Source of the DNA: JBLNCE01 sp050260415
Lineage (GTDB): Bacteria; Bacillota; UBA4882; JAAYXC01
Assembly (NCBI GenBank): GCA_050260415.1
Contig: JBLNCE010000085.1
Coordinates: 1 to 64,000, forward strand
DNA: 64,000 nucleotides
Reading direction: 5' to 3'
Numbering within the stretch: position 1 is the first letter of the stretch; the number at the start of each line of letters is the position of its first letter. The translations under genes were made by a program, and so were the position numbers. Shown here in pieces: positions 55,780 to 64,000 of the stretch. The notes beneath the pieces were generated by a model. That model was not told the origin of the DNA. It made no database searches and saw only the letters and a program-made list of their open reading frames with translations.

Positions 55780-56991
55780 GTGTGGTCCGGCAAGACCATC
55801 GTGCTCGGCGTGACCGGCGGCATCGCGGTATACAAAGCGGCTGAGCTGGCAAGTGCGATGCGTCAGCGCGGGGCGTCCGTGGAGGTAATCATGACTCCCG
55901 CCGCGTGTGAGTTCGTATCGCCGCTCACCTTCCGCGAGCTGACCGGAAACCAGGTGGGTCTCGATCCATTTGCCCCGCCTCCGCGGATGGAGGTGCAGCA
56001 TATCGCCTATGCGGACCGTGCCGACGTGGTGGCCATCGTACCCGCCACGGCGAACACCATTGCCAAGATCGCGCACGGCCTGGCCGACAATCTCTTGACC
56101 GCGGTCGTCCTGGCCACGCGCAAACCGATCTTGGTGGCGCCCGCCATGAATACGGGTATGTACGAAAACCAAGCCACCCAGGCCAACCTGGCTCTCCTGC
56201 GCGCAAGAGGGGTCCGCATCGTGGGTCCGGCCACCGGGCGACTGCTCTGCGGCACTAGCGGAGCGGGCCGCCTATCGCCACTCGACGAGATCATGACCGG
56301 TATCGAGGCGCTCCTTTGCCCTCAGGATCTGGCGGGGGAGCACGTCATCGTCACGGCGGGCGGGACCCGGGAGCCCATCGATCCTGTGCGCTTTATCGGC
56401 AACCGATCCAGCGGCCGCATGGGCACCGCCCTGGCCCGGGTCATGGCGCTGCGGGGTGCCACGGTTGTCTTGGTCGCGGGCGCGATGGAGGTGCCGGCGC
56501 CAATAGGCGTAGAACTTGTACGCGTGGAAACAACCGGCGAGATGCGGGCGGCGGTCATGGCCCGCCTGCCGGAGGCGACGGCGATCGTGATGGCCGGCGC
56601 GCCGGCCGATTTTCGCGCGCGGGCGCCCCGCGCAGGCAAGATCAAACGTGAACGGGAAACCGATCTCAGTCTGGCGCTGGCCCCGACGGAAGACATCGCT
56701 GCGGAGATCGGCCGCGTGAAACGTCCCGATCAGATCCTGGTCGCTTTTGCGGCGGAGACCGAGGACCTGCTGCAAAACGCCCGCCGCAAGCTGGCACGTA
56801 AGGGAGCCGACCTCATCGTGGCCAACGATATCACGGCACCGGGGTGCGGTTTTGGCGCCGAGACCAATCAGGTGCACTTATTGAACGGCCAGGCCTGCCG
56901 GAGCCTGCCGCTCATGGCCAAAGAAGACGTGGCGTGGGCCATCGCCGACGCGCTTCTCTCCCTCCGGCTTGGGCGTGGACTGGATGGCTGA
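55780..56991 (+). CDS. coaBC: Bifunctional CoaBC (phosphopantothenoylcysteine decarboxylase/synthetase)
   Basis: GTG 55780 follows GGAGGTGG. 403 residues. CoaC half: VLGVTGGIAVYKAAELASAM, then the flavin/substrate motifs NTIAKIAHGLADNLL and the PAMNTGMYENQ loop with its catalytic Asn. CoaB half: ITAGGTREPIDPVRFIGN-like (here VTAGGTREPIDPVRFIGNRS, words split), SSGRMGTALA, and DLIVANDI with the Lys-rich lid (KIKRERETD). It makes 4'-phosphopantetheine for coenzyme A. The next gene overlaps it by eight bases. Confidence 0.95.
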   Translation: MWSGKTIVLGVTGGIAVYKAAELASAMRQRGASVEVIMTPAACEFVSPLTFRELTGNQVGLDPFAPPPRMEVQHIAYADRADVVAIVPATANTIAKIAHGLADNLLTAVVLATRKPILVAPAMNTGMYENQATQANLALLRARGVRIVGPATGRLLCGTSGAGRLSPLDEIMTGIEALLCPQDLAGEHVIVTAGGTREPIDPVRFIGNRSSGRMGTALARVMALRGATVVLVAGAMEVPAPIGVELVRVETTGEMRAAVMARLPEATAIVMAGAPADFRARAPRAGKIKRERETDLSLALAPTEDIAAEIGRVKRPDQILVAFAAETEDLLQNARRKLARKGADLIVANDITAPGCGFGAETNQVHLLNGQACRSLPLMAKEDVAWAIADALLSLRLGRGLDG

Positions 56992-59449
56992 ACGAACGGC
57001 CGAAGTGTTGTTGGAACACGGCGCCGGCAAGAACGACCAAGTCCTCACCTATGCCGTCCCCGAGGCGCTTGCGCCGCGGCTCGCGCCCGGCGCCCGGGTG
57101 GTGGTGCCGGTCGGACGCCGAGCGGTGACCGGCGTGGTCCTGGCTGTGGACGTGCCGGCCGCCGGCTTCTCGCTACGCCCGATCGCTCTGATCTTGGAGG
57201 GGGAGGCGCTGGTCACGCCGGTCCAGGCACGATTGGCGGACTGGCTGGCCGCGCGCTACCTCTGCCGTCTCTGCGACGCCTGGCGGCTTTTTCTTCCGCC
57301 GGGCGTCGCTCGCCGCGGCATGCGCCGCATCGGTCTGGCGGTCCCCTGGCGCGAGTTGCGGTGCCGGCTCGAAAAGTTTATCCTGCCGGCGGCGGACGCG
57401 GAACGGCTGCGGAACGTCCTTGCCGCCCTTGTCAAGGCGGATGCCTCGCCGGATAGACTCAAGGACCGATTGGGTCCGGTCTACAAGCAGGTCGAGGTTC
57501 TTTTGGGCGAAGGCTACCTGGCCTGGCGCGAACCATGGCAGCAAAAGACTCCAGGTGCCCGGCATGTCACCTTCGTCCGGCTGGCGGAGCATAGCCCCGC
57601 ACGCCCCACACCCAAGCAAGCAAAGGTGCTGGCCTTTCTCGCGACGCGCGCCGATCGCTCGGCTTCGCGCGAGGAGGTCTTGGCCGCTTGCGGCGTCGGG
57701 GCGAACGTACTCGCGCGCATGCGGGCCGGTGGGTATCTGATTCTAGAGGAAAGGCTGGAACGGCGCACGCCGAGCGAGAGGAACCTCCGCGCCGCCGAAG
57801 CGCCGCCTTGTCTCTATCCAGCGCAGGAAAAAGCCTTGGCCTGGGTGCGGGAGCACATGGAGTCGGGTGGATGCATGCTCCTGCACGGCGTAACCGGCAG
57901 CGGCAAGACCGAGGTCTACCTGCGCGCGTTGGCGCTGGCCGTAGACCGCGGACGGACAGGAATCCTGTTGGTGCCGGAGATCGGCCTCACGCCCCAAACG
58001 GTGGAACGGGTCGTGGCCCGATTCGGCGAACGGGTGGCGGTCTTGCACAGCCGCTTGAGCGTCGGGGAGAGGCGGGACGAATGGGAGAGGATCAGAGCCG
58101 GAGAGGCCGCGGTGGTGGTTGGCCCACGCTCCGCCCTATTTGCCCCCCTTGACAAGATCGGTCTCGTCATCCTCGACGAGGAACACGATCAGGCCTACAA
58201 ACAGGAGGACGGGTTGAGGTACCATGCCCGGGAGGTGGCCGCCGAACTCTGCCGTCTCTCGCGGGCCGTCCTGATCTTGGGGTCGGCGACACCATCACTC
58301 GAGGCCATGGTCGCCTGCGAGCGGGGAGAGGCCGCTTATTATTCCTTGCCGGCGAGGCCTGGGGGGCGGTCCCTCCCCACGGTCGAACTGGTTGACCTGC
58401 GTCTGGAACTCAAAGCGAAGCGGACGAGCATCATGAGCCAGCGCTTGCGCGAGGCCCTGGCGGATTGCCTGGCGAGCGGGAACCAAGCCATTCTGCTCTT
58501 GAACCGCCGGGGGTACGCGACCTTCGTTATCTGCCGGGAATGCGGTTTTGCCTTGCGATGCCCGCATTGCGACGTCTCCCTAACCTATCACCAAGGGTTG
58601 TCGGTCTTGCTCTGCCACTACTGTGGGTATGGCGAGAGAGTGCCCGATATCTGCCCAAATTGCCGCGGCCGTTATATCCGCTATTTCGGCCTCGGCACGG
58701 AACGGCTCTGTGAGGAAGTGGCCCAGCTTTTTCCCGCGGCGCGCGTCGCCCGCATGGACCAGGACTCCACGGCCCGCAAGCGCGCGCATTTGGAGATCTA
58801 TCACGCGCTGCGCCAGGGGGAGATCGATATCCTGGTCGGGACGCAGATGGTTGCCAAGGGACTTGACCTGCCGCGGGTGACCCTCGTCGGCGTGGTTGCG
58901 GCCGATGCCAGTCTCAACCGGCCGGATTTCCGGGCGGCGGAACGGACATTCCAACTGCTTACGCAGGTCGCGGGCCGGGCGGGGCGGGGGGATACCCCCG
59001 GCCGGGTGATATTGCAGACTTACAACCCCGGCCACTACAGTCTGGTCTGCGCGGCCAACCATGACTACGAGCTTTTTTACCGGCAGGAATGCTTAGCCAG
59101 ATCGGCGGCAGGATATCCGCCCTACACGGAGATGGTGCGCATCGGTCTGACCGGCAGGGACGAACGGGCGACATGGCGCGCCGCCAACGAGCTCGCGGCC
59201 GGCATCAAGGACGCCGTGGGAGCCTGGGATGGCGATCCGGGCGTCAAGCGAGGCGTGGAGGTTATGGGCCCCACCGCGGCGCTTGTAAGGCGCGTCGAGG
59301 ATCGTTACCGGGTTCATCTCTTGCTCAAGACGGACCGGCTCGCGCCCATCGGACCGATCCTGGTCCGGGAAGTGGCGCGGCTGCGCGAAACGGGCCGTCA
59401 TCCCGGGATCGCGGTTGCCGTTGACGTCAACCCGAATACAGTGCTATGA
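56984..59449 (+). CDS. priA: Primosomal helicase PriA
   Basis: 821 residues from ATG 56984 inside the 3' end of coaBC; TTG 56969 and GTG 56975 are alternatives. 3'-DNA-binding domain (~1-100), helicase motor with GVTGSGKTEVYLRAL, ILDEEHDQAYKQEDGLRYHA and LILGSATPSLEAM, and the paired zinc sites CRECGFALRCPHCDVSL, CHYCGYGE, CPNCRG; then DQDSTARKRAHLEI, VGTQMVAKGLDLPRV and QVAGRAGRGDTPGRVILQTY. It restarts stalled replication forks. All motifs are intact. Confidence 0.95.
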   Translation: MAERTAEVLLEHGAGKNDQVLTYAVPEALAPRLAPGARVVVPVGRRAVTGVVLAVDVPAAGFSLRPIALILEGEALVTPVQARLADWLAARYLCRLCDAWRLFLPPGVARRGMRRIGLAVPWRELRCRLEKFILPAADAERLRNVLAALVKADASPDRLKDRLGPVYKQVEVLLGEGYLAWREPWQQKTPGARHVTFVRLAEHSPARPTPKQAKVLAFLATRADRSASREEVLAACGVGANVLARMRAGGYLILEERLERRTPSERNLRAAEAPPCLYPAQEKALAWVREHMESGGCMLLHGVTGSGKTEVYLRALALAVDRGRTGILLVPEIGLTPQTVERVVARFGERVAVLHSRLSVGERRDEWERIRAGEAAVVVGPRSALFAPLDKIGLVILDEEHDQAYKQEDGLRYHAREVAAELCRLSRAVLILGSATPSLEAMVACERGEAAYYSLPARPGGRSLPTVELVDLRLELKAKRTSIMSQRLREALADCLASGNQAILLLNRRGYATFVICRECGFALRCPHCDVSLTYHQGLSVLLCHYCGYGERVPDICPNCRGRYIRYFGLGTERLCEEVAQLFPAARVARMDQDSTARKRAHLEIYHALRQGEIDILVGTQMVAKGLDLPRVTLVGVVAADASLNRPDFRAAERTFQLLTQVAGRAGRGDTPGRVILQTYNPGHYSLVCAANHDYELFYRQECLARSAAGYPPYTEMVRIGLTGRDERATWRAANELAAGIKDAVGAWDGDPGVKRGVEVMGPTAALVRRVEDRYRVHLLLKTDRLAPIGPILVREVARLRETGRHPGIAVAVDVNPNTVL

Positions 59450-59483
59450 TCACTGCGATAGTAATAGGAGAGGTGGTCGGAAT

Positions 59484-59930
59484 TTGGCCGTCCTGCCGAT
59501 CGTCACGGAAGGCCACCCGGTCTTGCGGCAGAAAGCCAGACCGGTTGGCAAGCTCACCAAGCGTCTGCAGAAACTTATCCGGGACATGGCGGAAACAATG
59601 TACGCCGCGAAAGGCATCGGCTTGGCGGCGCCGCAGGTCAATATCTCGGAACGGCTGATCGTCGTCGACGCCGGCCATGGGCTCATCGTGTTAATCAACC
59701 CGGAAATCGTGAAGGCCGAAGGGAACCTGAGGGATGTGGAGGCCTGCCTTTCCATCCCGGGGAAGAGCGGTTACGTGAACAGGGCCGCCCAGGTGATCGT
59801 GAAAGGCCTGGATCAACAGGGCCGGCCCACCAAAGTAGAGGGGCACGGCTATTTCGCCCGCGCTCTGCAACACGAGATCGATCATCTAGATGGCATCCTC
59901 TTCCTCGACCGGCTGGATGGGAGGCAGTGA
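59484..59930 (+). CDS. def: Peptide deformylase
   Basis: TTG 59484 follows AGGAGAGGTGG. 148 residues with the three motifs: GIGLAAPQV, EACLSIPG (normally EGCLS; Ala in place of Gly, Cys metal ligand kept) and QHEIDHLDG with both His ligands and the catalytic Glu. It removes the formyl group from nascent proteins. The fmt gene follows, the usual order. Confidence 0.94.
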   Translation: MAVLPIVTEGHPVLRQKARPVGKLTKRLQKLIRDMAETMYAAKGIGLAAPQVNISERLIVVDAGHGLIVLINPEIVKAEGNLRDVEACLSIPGKSGYVNRAAQVIVKGLDQQGRPTKVEGHGYFARALQHEIDHLDGILFLDRLDGRQ

Positions 59931-59949
59931 TCGCCGGGAGATGAAAGCC

Positions 59950-60879
59950 ATGCGCATCGTCTTCGCGGGCACCCCGGACTTTGCCTGTCCGAGCCTGGCG
60001 GCCATCAAGGCCGCCGGGCACGAAGTGGTGCAGGTCATCACGCAACCGGACCGGCCGTGCGGACGCGGGCAGCGCCTGATGCCTCCCGCCGTCAAAGAGC
60101 ACGCGGCCTGTCTTGGCCTGGACCCGCTGCAACCGGAGCGGATCGATACGCCCGCTCTCCGCCGTCTGCTTACGGCGCTCTCGCCGGAGGCGGTGGTGGT
60201 GGTGGCGTTCGGCCAGAAGATCCCCCCTTGGCTTCTTACGCTGGCACCCTTGGGGTGTCTCAACGTTCATGCCTCGCTTCTTCCCCGGTATCGGGGCGCC
60301 GCTCCGATCCAGCGGGCCATCATGAACGGGGAGGTGGAGACGGGCGTGACCATCATGCTCCTGGACGAAGGATGGGATACCGGGCCTTTGCTCTGCCAAC
60401 GCGCGGTGCGAATCGAGCCGCAGGACGACGCGGGTTCCCTGCATGACCGGCTTGCGGCCGTCGGAGCCGAACTGCTCGTGCAGGCCCTGGAGGGTCTTGC
60501 GGCCGGGACCCTGATCCCGGTGCCGCAGGACGAGACGCGATCCTCGCGGGCGCCCAAGTTGCGTCCGGAGGAGATGCGCCTGGCCTGGCATGAACCAGCG
60601 ACTAAGCTGCACAACCTGGTGCGCGCCCTGGCCCCGAGCCCGCTCGTTGAAACTTTCCACGCGGAACGTCGTTTACAGGTAAGGAGGACCCAGGCCGTCG
60701 TTTGTAACGCCGCGCAACCGCCAGGCACCGTTCTGTCCGCGGGGAAGGACGGCATATTGGTGAGGGCGGGCGAGGACGCGCTGCGGCTCTTGGAGGTCAA
60801 ACCGGCGAACGGCCGGCTCATGCACGCGGCCGAATACGCGCGCGGGCACCGCCTGATGCCGGGGACCCGTCTAGGATAA
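59950..60879 (+). CDS. fmt: Methionyl-tRNA formyltransferase
   Basis: ATG 59950 is nine bases after GGGAG; ATG 59941 is in frame but too close. 309 residues: MRIVFAGTPDFACPSL, VVVAFGQKIPPWLLTL, the folate-site NVHASLLPRYRGAAPIQRAI with the catalytic Asn-His, and LLDEGWDTGPLL with the catalytic Asp. A C-terminal OB-like domain follows from ~210. It formylates initiator Met-tRNA. Confidence 0.95.
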   Translation: MRIVFAGTPDFACPSLAAIKAAGHEVVQVITQPDRPCGRGQRLMPPAVKEHAACLGLDPLQPERIDTPALRRLLTALSPEAVVVVAFGQKIPPWLLTLAPLGCLNVHASLLPRYRGAAPIQRAIMNGEVETGVTIMLLDEGWDTGPLLCQRAVRIEPQDDAGSLHDRLAAVGAELLVQALEGLAAGTLIPVPQDETRSSRAPKLRPEEMRLAWHEPATKLHNLVRALAPSPLVETFHAERRLQVRRTQAVVCNAAQPPGTVLSAGKDGILVRAGEDALRLLEVKPANGRLMHAAEYARGHRLMPGTRLG

Positions 60880-60944
60880 TCGGGACTTCGGCAAACTAGG
60901 CGGATACGTGACCCCGAAGGCCGTTCCACGGAAGATGAAGGGAG

Positions 60945-61664
60945 ATGTCTCGGTTGTTCCTACCGTTTGGGTTTTACGGCATCGATGGACGTACGATGGT
61001 CTTGTTGATGGTAGCCTTCGCCTTTTCCATGTACGCGCAGCTCAAGGTGCAGAGCACCTTTGGGAGGTTCAGCAAGATCGACGCCGGCAGCGGCCTAACC
61101 GGAGCACAGGTTGCCCGCCGCCTCCTCGATCAAAACGGTCTGCATGACGTGCCGGTGGAGCTAAACCCGGGCCGACTATCGGACCACTATGATCCGCGCG
61201 CCCGGCACCTGCGGTTGTCGCCGGAAGTATTCCACGGCCGTTCTCTGGCCGCCTTGGGTGTGGCGGCGCACGAAACCGGCCACGCCGTCCAACATGCCAC
61301 GGGCTACGCGCCGCTCGGCTTCCGCAACAGCCTCTTCCCCGTGGCCAATATCGGTTCCACGCTGGCCATGCCGCTTTTCTTCATCGGGTTTCTCTTCGGC
61401 GGCGGCGTCCTGCTCATGAACTTGGGCATTGCCCTGTTCACGCTGGCGGTCGTCTTCCAGGTGGTTACCCTGCCGGTAGAGTTCAATGCCAGCGCCCGCG
61501 CCCTGGGGATGCTGGAAACAAGCGGCGCCCTGCGGCGCGGGGAGGAGATCGAGGGGGCGGGCAAGGTCTTGCGCGCCGCCGCCTTGACCTATCTTGCCGC
61601 CACGGCGGTTTCGTTGGTATGGCTGCTCCGCCTGCTGCTCCTCCGGGGAAGCCGCGATGACTGA
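60945..61664 (+). CDS. YugP-type membrane zinc metallopeptidase
   Basis: 239 residues from ATG 60945, after GAAGGGAG. One membrane segment near the N-terminus, then the zinc site HETGHAVQHA near 110 and SLFPVANIGSTLAMPLFFIG, with three further membrane segments. It belongs to the PF04298 (neutral zinc metallopeptidase) family, commonly placed after fmt in Clostridia. Substrate unknown. It overlaps a 29-codon frame that leads into rsmB. Confidence 0.92.
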   Translation: MSRLFLPFGFYGIDGRTMVLLMVAFAFSMYAQLKVQSTFGRFSKIDAGSGLTGAQVARRLLDQNGLHDVPVELNPGRLSDHYDPRARHLRLSPEVFHGRSLAALGVAAHETGHAVQHATGYAPLGFRNSLFPVANIGSTLAMPLFFIGFLFGGGVLLMNLGIALFTLAVVFQVVTLPVEFNASARALGMLETSGALRRGEEIEGAGKVLRAAALTYLAATAVSLVWLLRLLLLRGSRDD

Positions 61665-61746
61665 GCATCCGTTCGCGCTTTCCATCGCCGCCCTGGTCAA
61701 GGAAAGCACGCGACCCATCATGAGCCGGCCGGCCGGCGCCAGATGA
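61657..61746 (+). CDS. Possible 29-codon linking ORF
   Basis: ATG 61657 lies within the end of the metallopeptidase gene, and the stop TGA 61744-61746 overlaps the rsmB start (ATGA). The peptide is MTEHPFALSIAALVKESTRP followed by IMSRPAGAR. The precise overlap at both ends suggests translational coupling, or the remnant of a gene (DUF116 is common here in relatives, but this does not resemble it). Confidence 0.35.
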   Translation: MTEHPFALSIAALVKESTRPIMSRPAGAR

Positions 61747-63095
61747 CGGCCGGGCCTTTACAGACGGCGCGCGGGGCGGCATTGGCCGTGCTTTTTCGCG
61801 TGGAGACAAAGGGAGCCTACGCCAACCTCGCACTCGCCGAAACCTTGGCCCGGTCACGCCTGGAAGCGCGCGACCGGGCTTTCTGCGCGGAACTGGTCTA
61901 CGGCAGCATCAGAATGCGGGCCAGGCTTGACTACCTGCTGGATCAGCTTCTCACCCGCCCGCTGGCGGTGCTGCCGCCGCTCATACGCTGCCTGCTCAGG
62001 GTCTCCCTGTACCAGCTGGAATTCCTGCCCGACGTGGCTCCATACGCCGTGGTCGACGAGGCCGTCACCTTGGCCAAGGGGAGGAAATATCCAGGGTTCG
62101 CCGGACTTGTCAACGCCGTCCTCCGCGGCGCCATACACCGGCGCGGGGGGATGGTCCTGCCGGAACCCGATGAACCCTTGCGCTATCTGAGCGTCACCTT
62201 GTCCCACCCGCATTGGTTGGTGGAACGCTGGCTCAGGCGCCTGGGGACGGAGGAAGCCTTTGCCTTGGCGCGGGCGGACAACCAGCCGGCGCCCGTGATC
62301 CTGCGCGCCAATTCCCTCCGCATCGGCCGCGATCGGCTCAAGGCTCTCCTAGCGGAGGCCGGCGTCAGGGCGGAGAGCACCTGCTATGCCCCGGAAGGGC
62401 TCCGTCTCGATGCCGCCCGTCAAGTGGAGCAACTGCCGGGTTATGCGGAAGGGTTCTTCTTGGCGCAGGATGAAGGGGCCATCCTGGTTGGGCACGCCCT
62501 GCAGGCCGGGGATGGGGAGCATCTGCTCGATCTCTGCGCCGCGCCGGGGGGCAAGACAACGCATCTGGCCGCGCTGAGCGGCGACCGTGCCCGCATCATC
62601 GCCCTCGACGACCACAAGCACAAAGTGGAGTTGATCGAGGACAATTGCCGCCGTTTGGGCATCCGGGGTGTGACCGCCCTCGCGGCGGACGCGCGCGCTT
62701 ACCGAACCGGGGATCCGGCTGACGGCGTGCTGCTCGACGCCCCCTGTTCGGGCACGGGCGTCCTCCGCCGCCGTGCCGATTTGCGCTGGCGCCGGACGCC
62801 GGAAGACTTGCGGGCCCTCGTCAAACTGCAGCGCGAACTGCTTGCCAACGCCGCGACGCTGGTCAGACCGGGCGGGCGCATCGTTTACAGCACCTGCTCG
62901 CTGGAACCCGAAGAGAATGAGGAGCAGATCCGCTGGTTTCAGAGGGCTTTTCCGGAGTATAATCCCATCGGCCTGCGGCCTTATCTGCCGCCGCCGGCGG
63001 CGGTCCTGTGCGGATCGGAACCCTGGCTGTATCTTTGGCCACACAAGCAGGGTACGGACGGCTTTTTCCTATGCAGGCTGGAGAGGCGACTATGA
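61743..63095 (+). CDS. rsmB: 16S rRNA m5C967 methyltransferase RsmB (Sun)
   Basis: 450 residues from ATG 61743. N-terminal NusB-like domain (1-140; RDRAFCAELVYGSIRMRARL, YAVVDEAVTLAKGRKYPGFA), then a Fmu methyltransferase with SAM loop DLCAAPGGKTTHLAAL, LDAPCSGTGVLRRRADLRWR containing one catalytic Cys and STCSLEPEENEEQI containing the other. It methylates C967 of 16S rRNA. The reading frame overlaps the convergent nucleotidyltransferase by six bases. Confidence 0.95.
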   Translation: MTAGPLQTARGAALAVLFRVETKGAYANLALAETLARSRLEARDRAFCAELVYGSIRMRARLDYLLDQLLTRPLAVLPPLIRCLLRVSLYQLEFLPDVAPYAVVDEAVTLAKGRKYPGFAGLVNAVLRGAIHRRGGMVLPEPDEPLRYLSVTLSHPHWLVERWLRRLGTEEAFALARADNQPAPVILRANSLRIGRDRLKALLAEAGVRAESTCYAPEGLRLDAARQVEQLPGYAEGFFLAQDEGAILVGHALQAGDGEHLLDLCAAPGGKTTHLAALSGDRARIIALDDHKHKVELIEDNCRRLGIRGVTALAADARAYRTGDPADGVLLDAPCSGTGVLRRRADLRWRRTPEDLRALVKLQRELLANAATLVRPGGRIVYSTCSLEPEENEEQIRWFQRAFPEYNPIGLRPYLPPPAAVLCGSEPWLYLWPHKQGTDGFFLCRLERRL

Positions 63096-63758
63096 GAAGT
63101 TATGCCAGACCCTTTGCAGGTCCTCGATGAAATCCACCTCGATGCAGGGCTCGGCGCCCATGTCCACGGCGCGGAACTTGACGCCGGCCTCCAGCACAAA
63201 CTCGATGGCTTTCTCGAAGTAATCCTGGTCGCCGCATCTGCGCAATGCATCCCGGAAGGCGCCAAAGCTTGCGGCGTCAAGCCTGTTCAGGCCGACCGCC
63301 TCCCCCAGGGGATCCGTTACCCGTTTGGAAATCTCCCGGATGAACCCCTCCCCGTCAACCGTGAATTTGACCTCTTCCTCGCCGCAGGCCTGGTAAGTAA
63401 CGCCCACGCCGTTTTCCGGCGTTCCCATGAGGCGCGCGGCGGCTTCCTCCGTAAAGACGACGTCCCCGTTGACCCAGATCAGATCATCGGGCGCGGTGGC
63501 GTCGAGCGCCGCCAGGAGACTCTTGGAAGTGTTCGTCCGGGCGAAAAGGGGATTATAGACAAATACCATCTCCGGGTGCAGTTCCATGATGACTTCTTTT
63601 TTGAAGCCCACGACGCCGATGATCTCATCGACCAGGGGCCTGAGGATCCTCAGCTGGCGGCCGAGGATCGTCTCCCCGCCGGGGATCTCCGCCAGGCACT
63701 TTGGCAGGGGCTTGCCCAGCCGGCTGCCGACGCCCGCCATCAGGATGACCGCCTTCAT
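63090..63758 (-). CDS. Sugar- or choline-phosphate nucleotidyltransferase
   Basis: 222 residues from ATG 63758, after GGAGG. MAGVGSRLGKPLPKCLAEIP is the nucleotide-binding signature, with VYNPLFARTNTSKSLLAALD and WVNGDVVFTEE (metal Asp) following, and a C-terminal VDMGAEPCIEVDFIEDLQRV. This is like LicC/Lic2-type and other short NTP transferases that make CDP-choline or CDP-sugars. It is downstream of a polyol-phosphate transferase-like gene and likely feeds a surface polymer. Confidence 0.85.
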   Translation of the reverse strand: MKAVILMAGVGSRLGKPLPKCLAEIPGGETILGRQLRILRPLVDEIIGVVGFKKEVIMELHPEMVFVYNPLFARTNTSKSLLAALDATAPDDLIWVNGDVVFTEEAAARLMGTPENGVGVTYQACGEEEVKFTVDGEGFIREISKRVTDPLGEAVGLNRLDAASFGAFRDALRRCGDQDYFEKAIEFVLEAGVKFRAVDMGAEPCIEVDFIEDLQRVWHNFS

Positions 63759-63761
63759 CGT

Positions 63762-64000
63762 TTAATCCTCCATGCCGTTATTTTCCCTCGTACGCCGCGC
63801 GAGAAACGCCTTGATTGCCTCGGCCGCCCTTTCCGCCGCATGACCGTCCGGTTTGAAGAACACGGTTTCCAGTGCCGTTCTGCGCTGAACGGCGTATTTT
63901 TCGGGTCGGGCCAGAGCTTCCTCTACCGAAGGCCAGACCAGGCCCTGTTTCTTTACGACTGGACCGCACTGCCAGATCCAGGTCTTGTCGCGGCCGATGG
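63762..64000 (-). CDS. C-terminal fragment of a CDP-glycerol-transferase-like protein (runs off window)
   Basis: 79 codons to the TAA at 63764-63762. The end of the protein reads WIWQCGPVVKKQGLVWPSVE, then EEALARPEKYAVQRRTALET and VFFKPDGHAAERAAEAIKAF. This resembles the C-terminus of CDP-glycerol:poly(glycerophosphate) transferases or related surface-polymer enzymes. Too little is visible to be certain. It ends four bases before the nucleotidyltransferase start. Confidence 0.6.
   Translation of the reverse strand, partial: IGRDKTWIWQCGPVVKKQGLVWPSVEEALARPEKYAVQRRTALETVFFKPDGHAAERAAEAIKAFLARRTRENNGMED

Noticed and set aside
1..64000. CRISPR arrays, rRNA, tRNA or intact insertion sequences
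   Set aside because: No regularly spaced direct repeats, no conserved rRNA/tRNA stretches and no transposase domains were found on either strand by reading.

Overview
The window looks like chromosomal DNA of an uncultured, GC-rich, endospore-forming member of the Bacillota (Firmicutes) that probably carries an outer membrane. Spore and Firmicute markers are an alpha/beta-type small acid-soluble spore protein (34806-35009), an agr-type peptide quorum-sensing locus (35.2-37.7 kb), a CD3324-like HTH protein, RemA, comFA/comFC, and the order yicC-mIHF-remA-gmk-rpoZ-coaBC-priA-def-fmt-metalloprotease-rsmB (53.2-63.1 kb). Envelope markers are a 1903-residue secreted protein whose C-terminal ~770 residues look like an outer-membrane beta-barrel, an OmpA-C-terminal protein beside it, and a separate small signal-peptide barrel ending in Phe (38671-39390). 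Spores plus an outer membrane suggest a diderm Firmicute lineage such as Limnochordia-like bacteria; this taxonomic guess is inference.

Layout. 0-17.2 kb: the edge of a leftward response regulator, then five rightward genes for exported proteins: a small DUF11-like protein, a structured leader with an intrinsic terminator, an 878-aa DUF11 protein, the 1903-aa DUF11/SdrD-B/barrel protein, an OmpA-family protein and an 1885-aa DUF11 protein with a large internal duplication. They probably build one cell-surface structure. 17.2-29.6 kb: an accessory, decaying region with two Gfo/Idh/MocA oxidoreductases, a class II aldolase with a tail resembling a microcompartment targeting peptide, remnants of UroD-like, GlcD, HAD and RlaP-like nucleotidyltransferase genes, a YARHG protein, an RHH/RelE-type toxin-antitoxin pair, a DMT transporter, and several inverted repeats. 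29.8-33.9 kb: a GT4 glycosyltransferase and a GDP-mannose-pyrophosphorylase/phosphomannomutase-like fusion.

33.9-39.7 kb: leftward LysM, SASP and agr genes (agrB, agrD, and a receptor split into a membrane protein and a kinase) plus a CD3324-like regulator, then a rightward small outer-membrane barrel and a 54-residue pilin-like peptide. 39.9-44.6 kb: recD2, comFA and comFC, a DNA processing/uptake cluster. 45.2-50.4 kb: csrA, a zinc-ribbon protein, cold-shock protein, long-form HPF, a chemoreceptor with a Cys-rich tail, a thioesterase, an HD hydrolase and a DUF1540 protein. 50.5-52.7 kb, leftward: an ECF sigma/anti-sigma pair and an HtrA-type protease, a plausible envelope-stress module. 53.2-63.1 kb: the housekeeping operon. 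63.1-64 kb, leftward: a sugar/choline-type nucleotidyltransferase and the C-terminus of a probable CDP-glycerol-transferase-like protein.

All family names come from reading the translated sequence by eye; no database search was possible.
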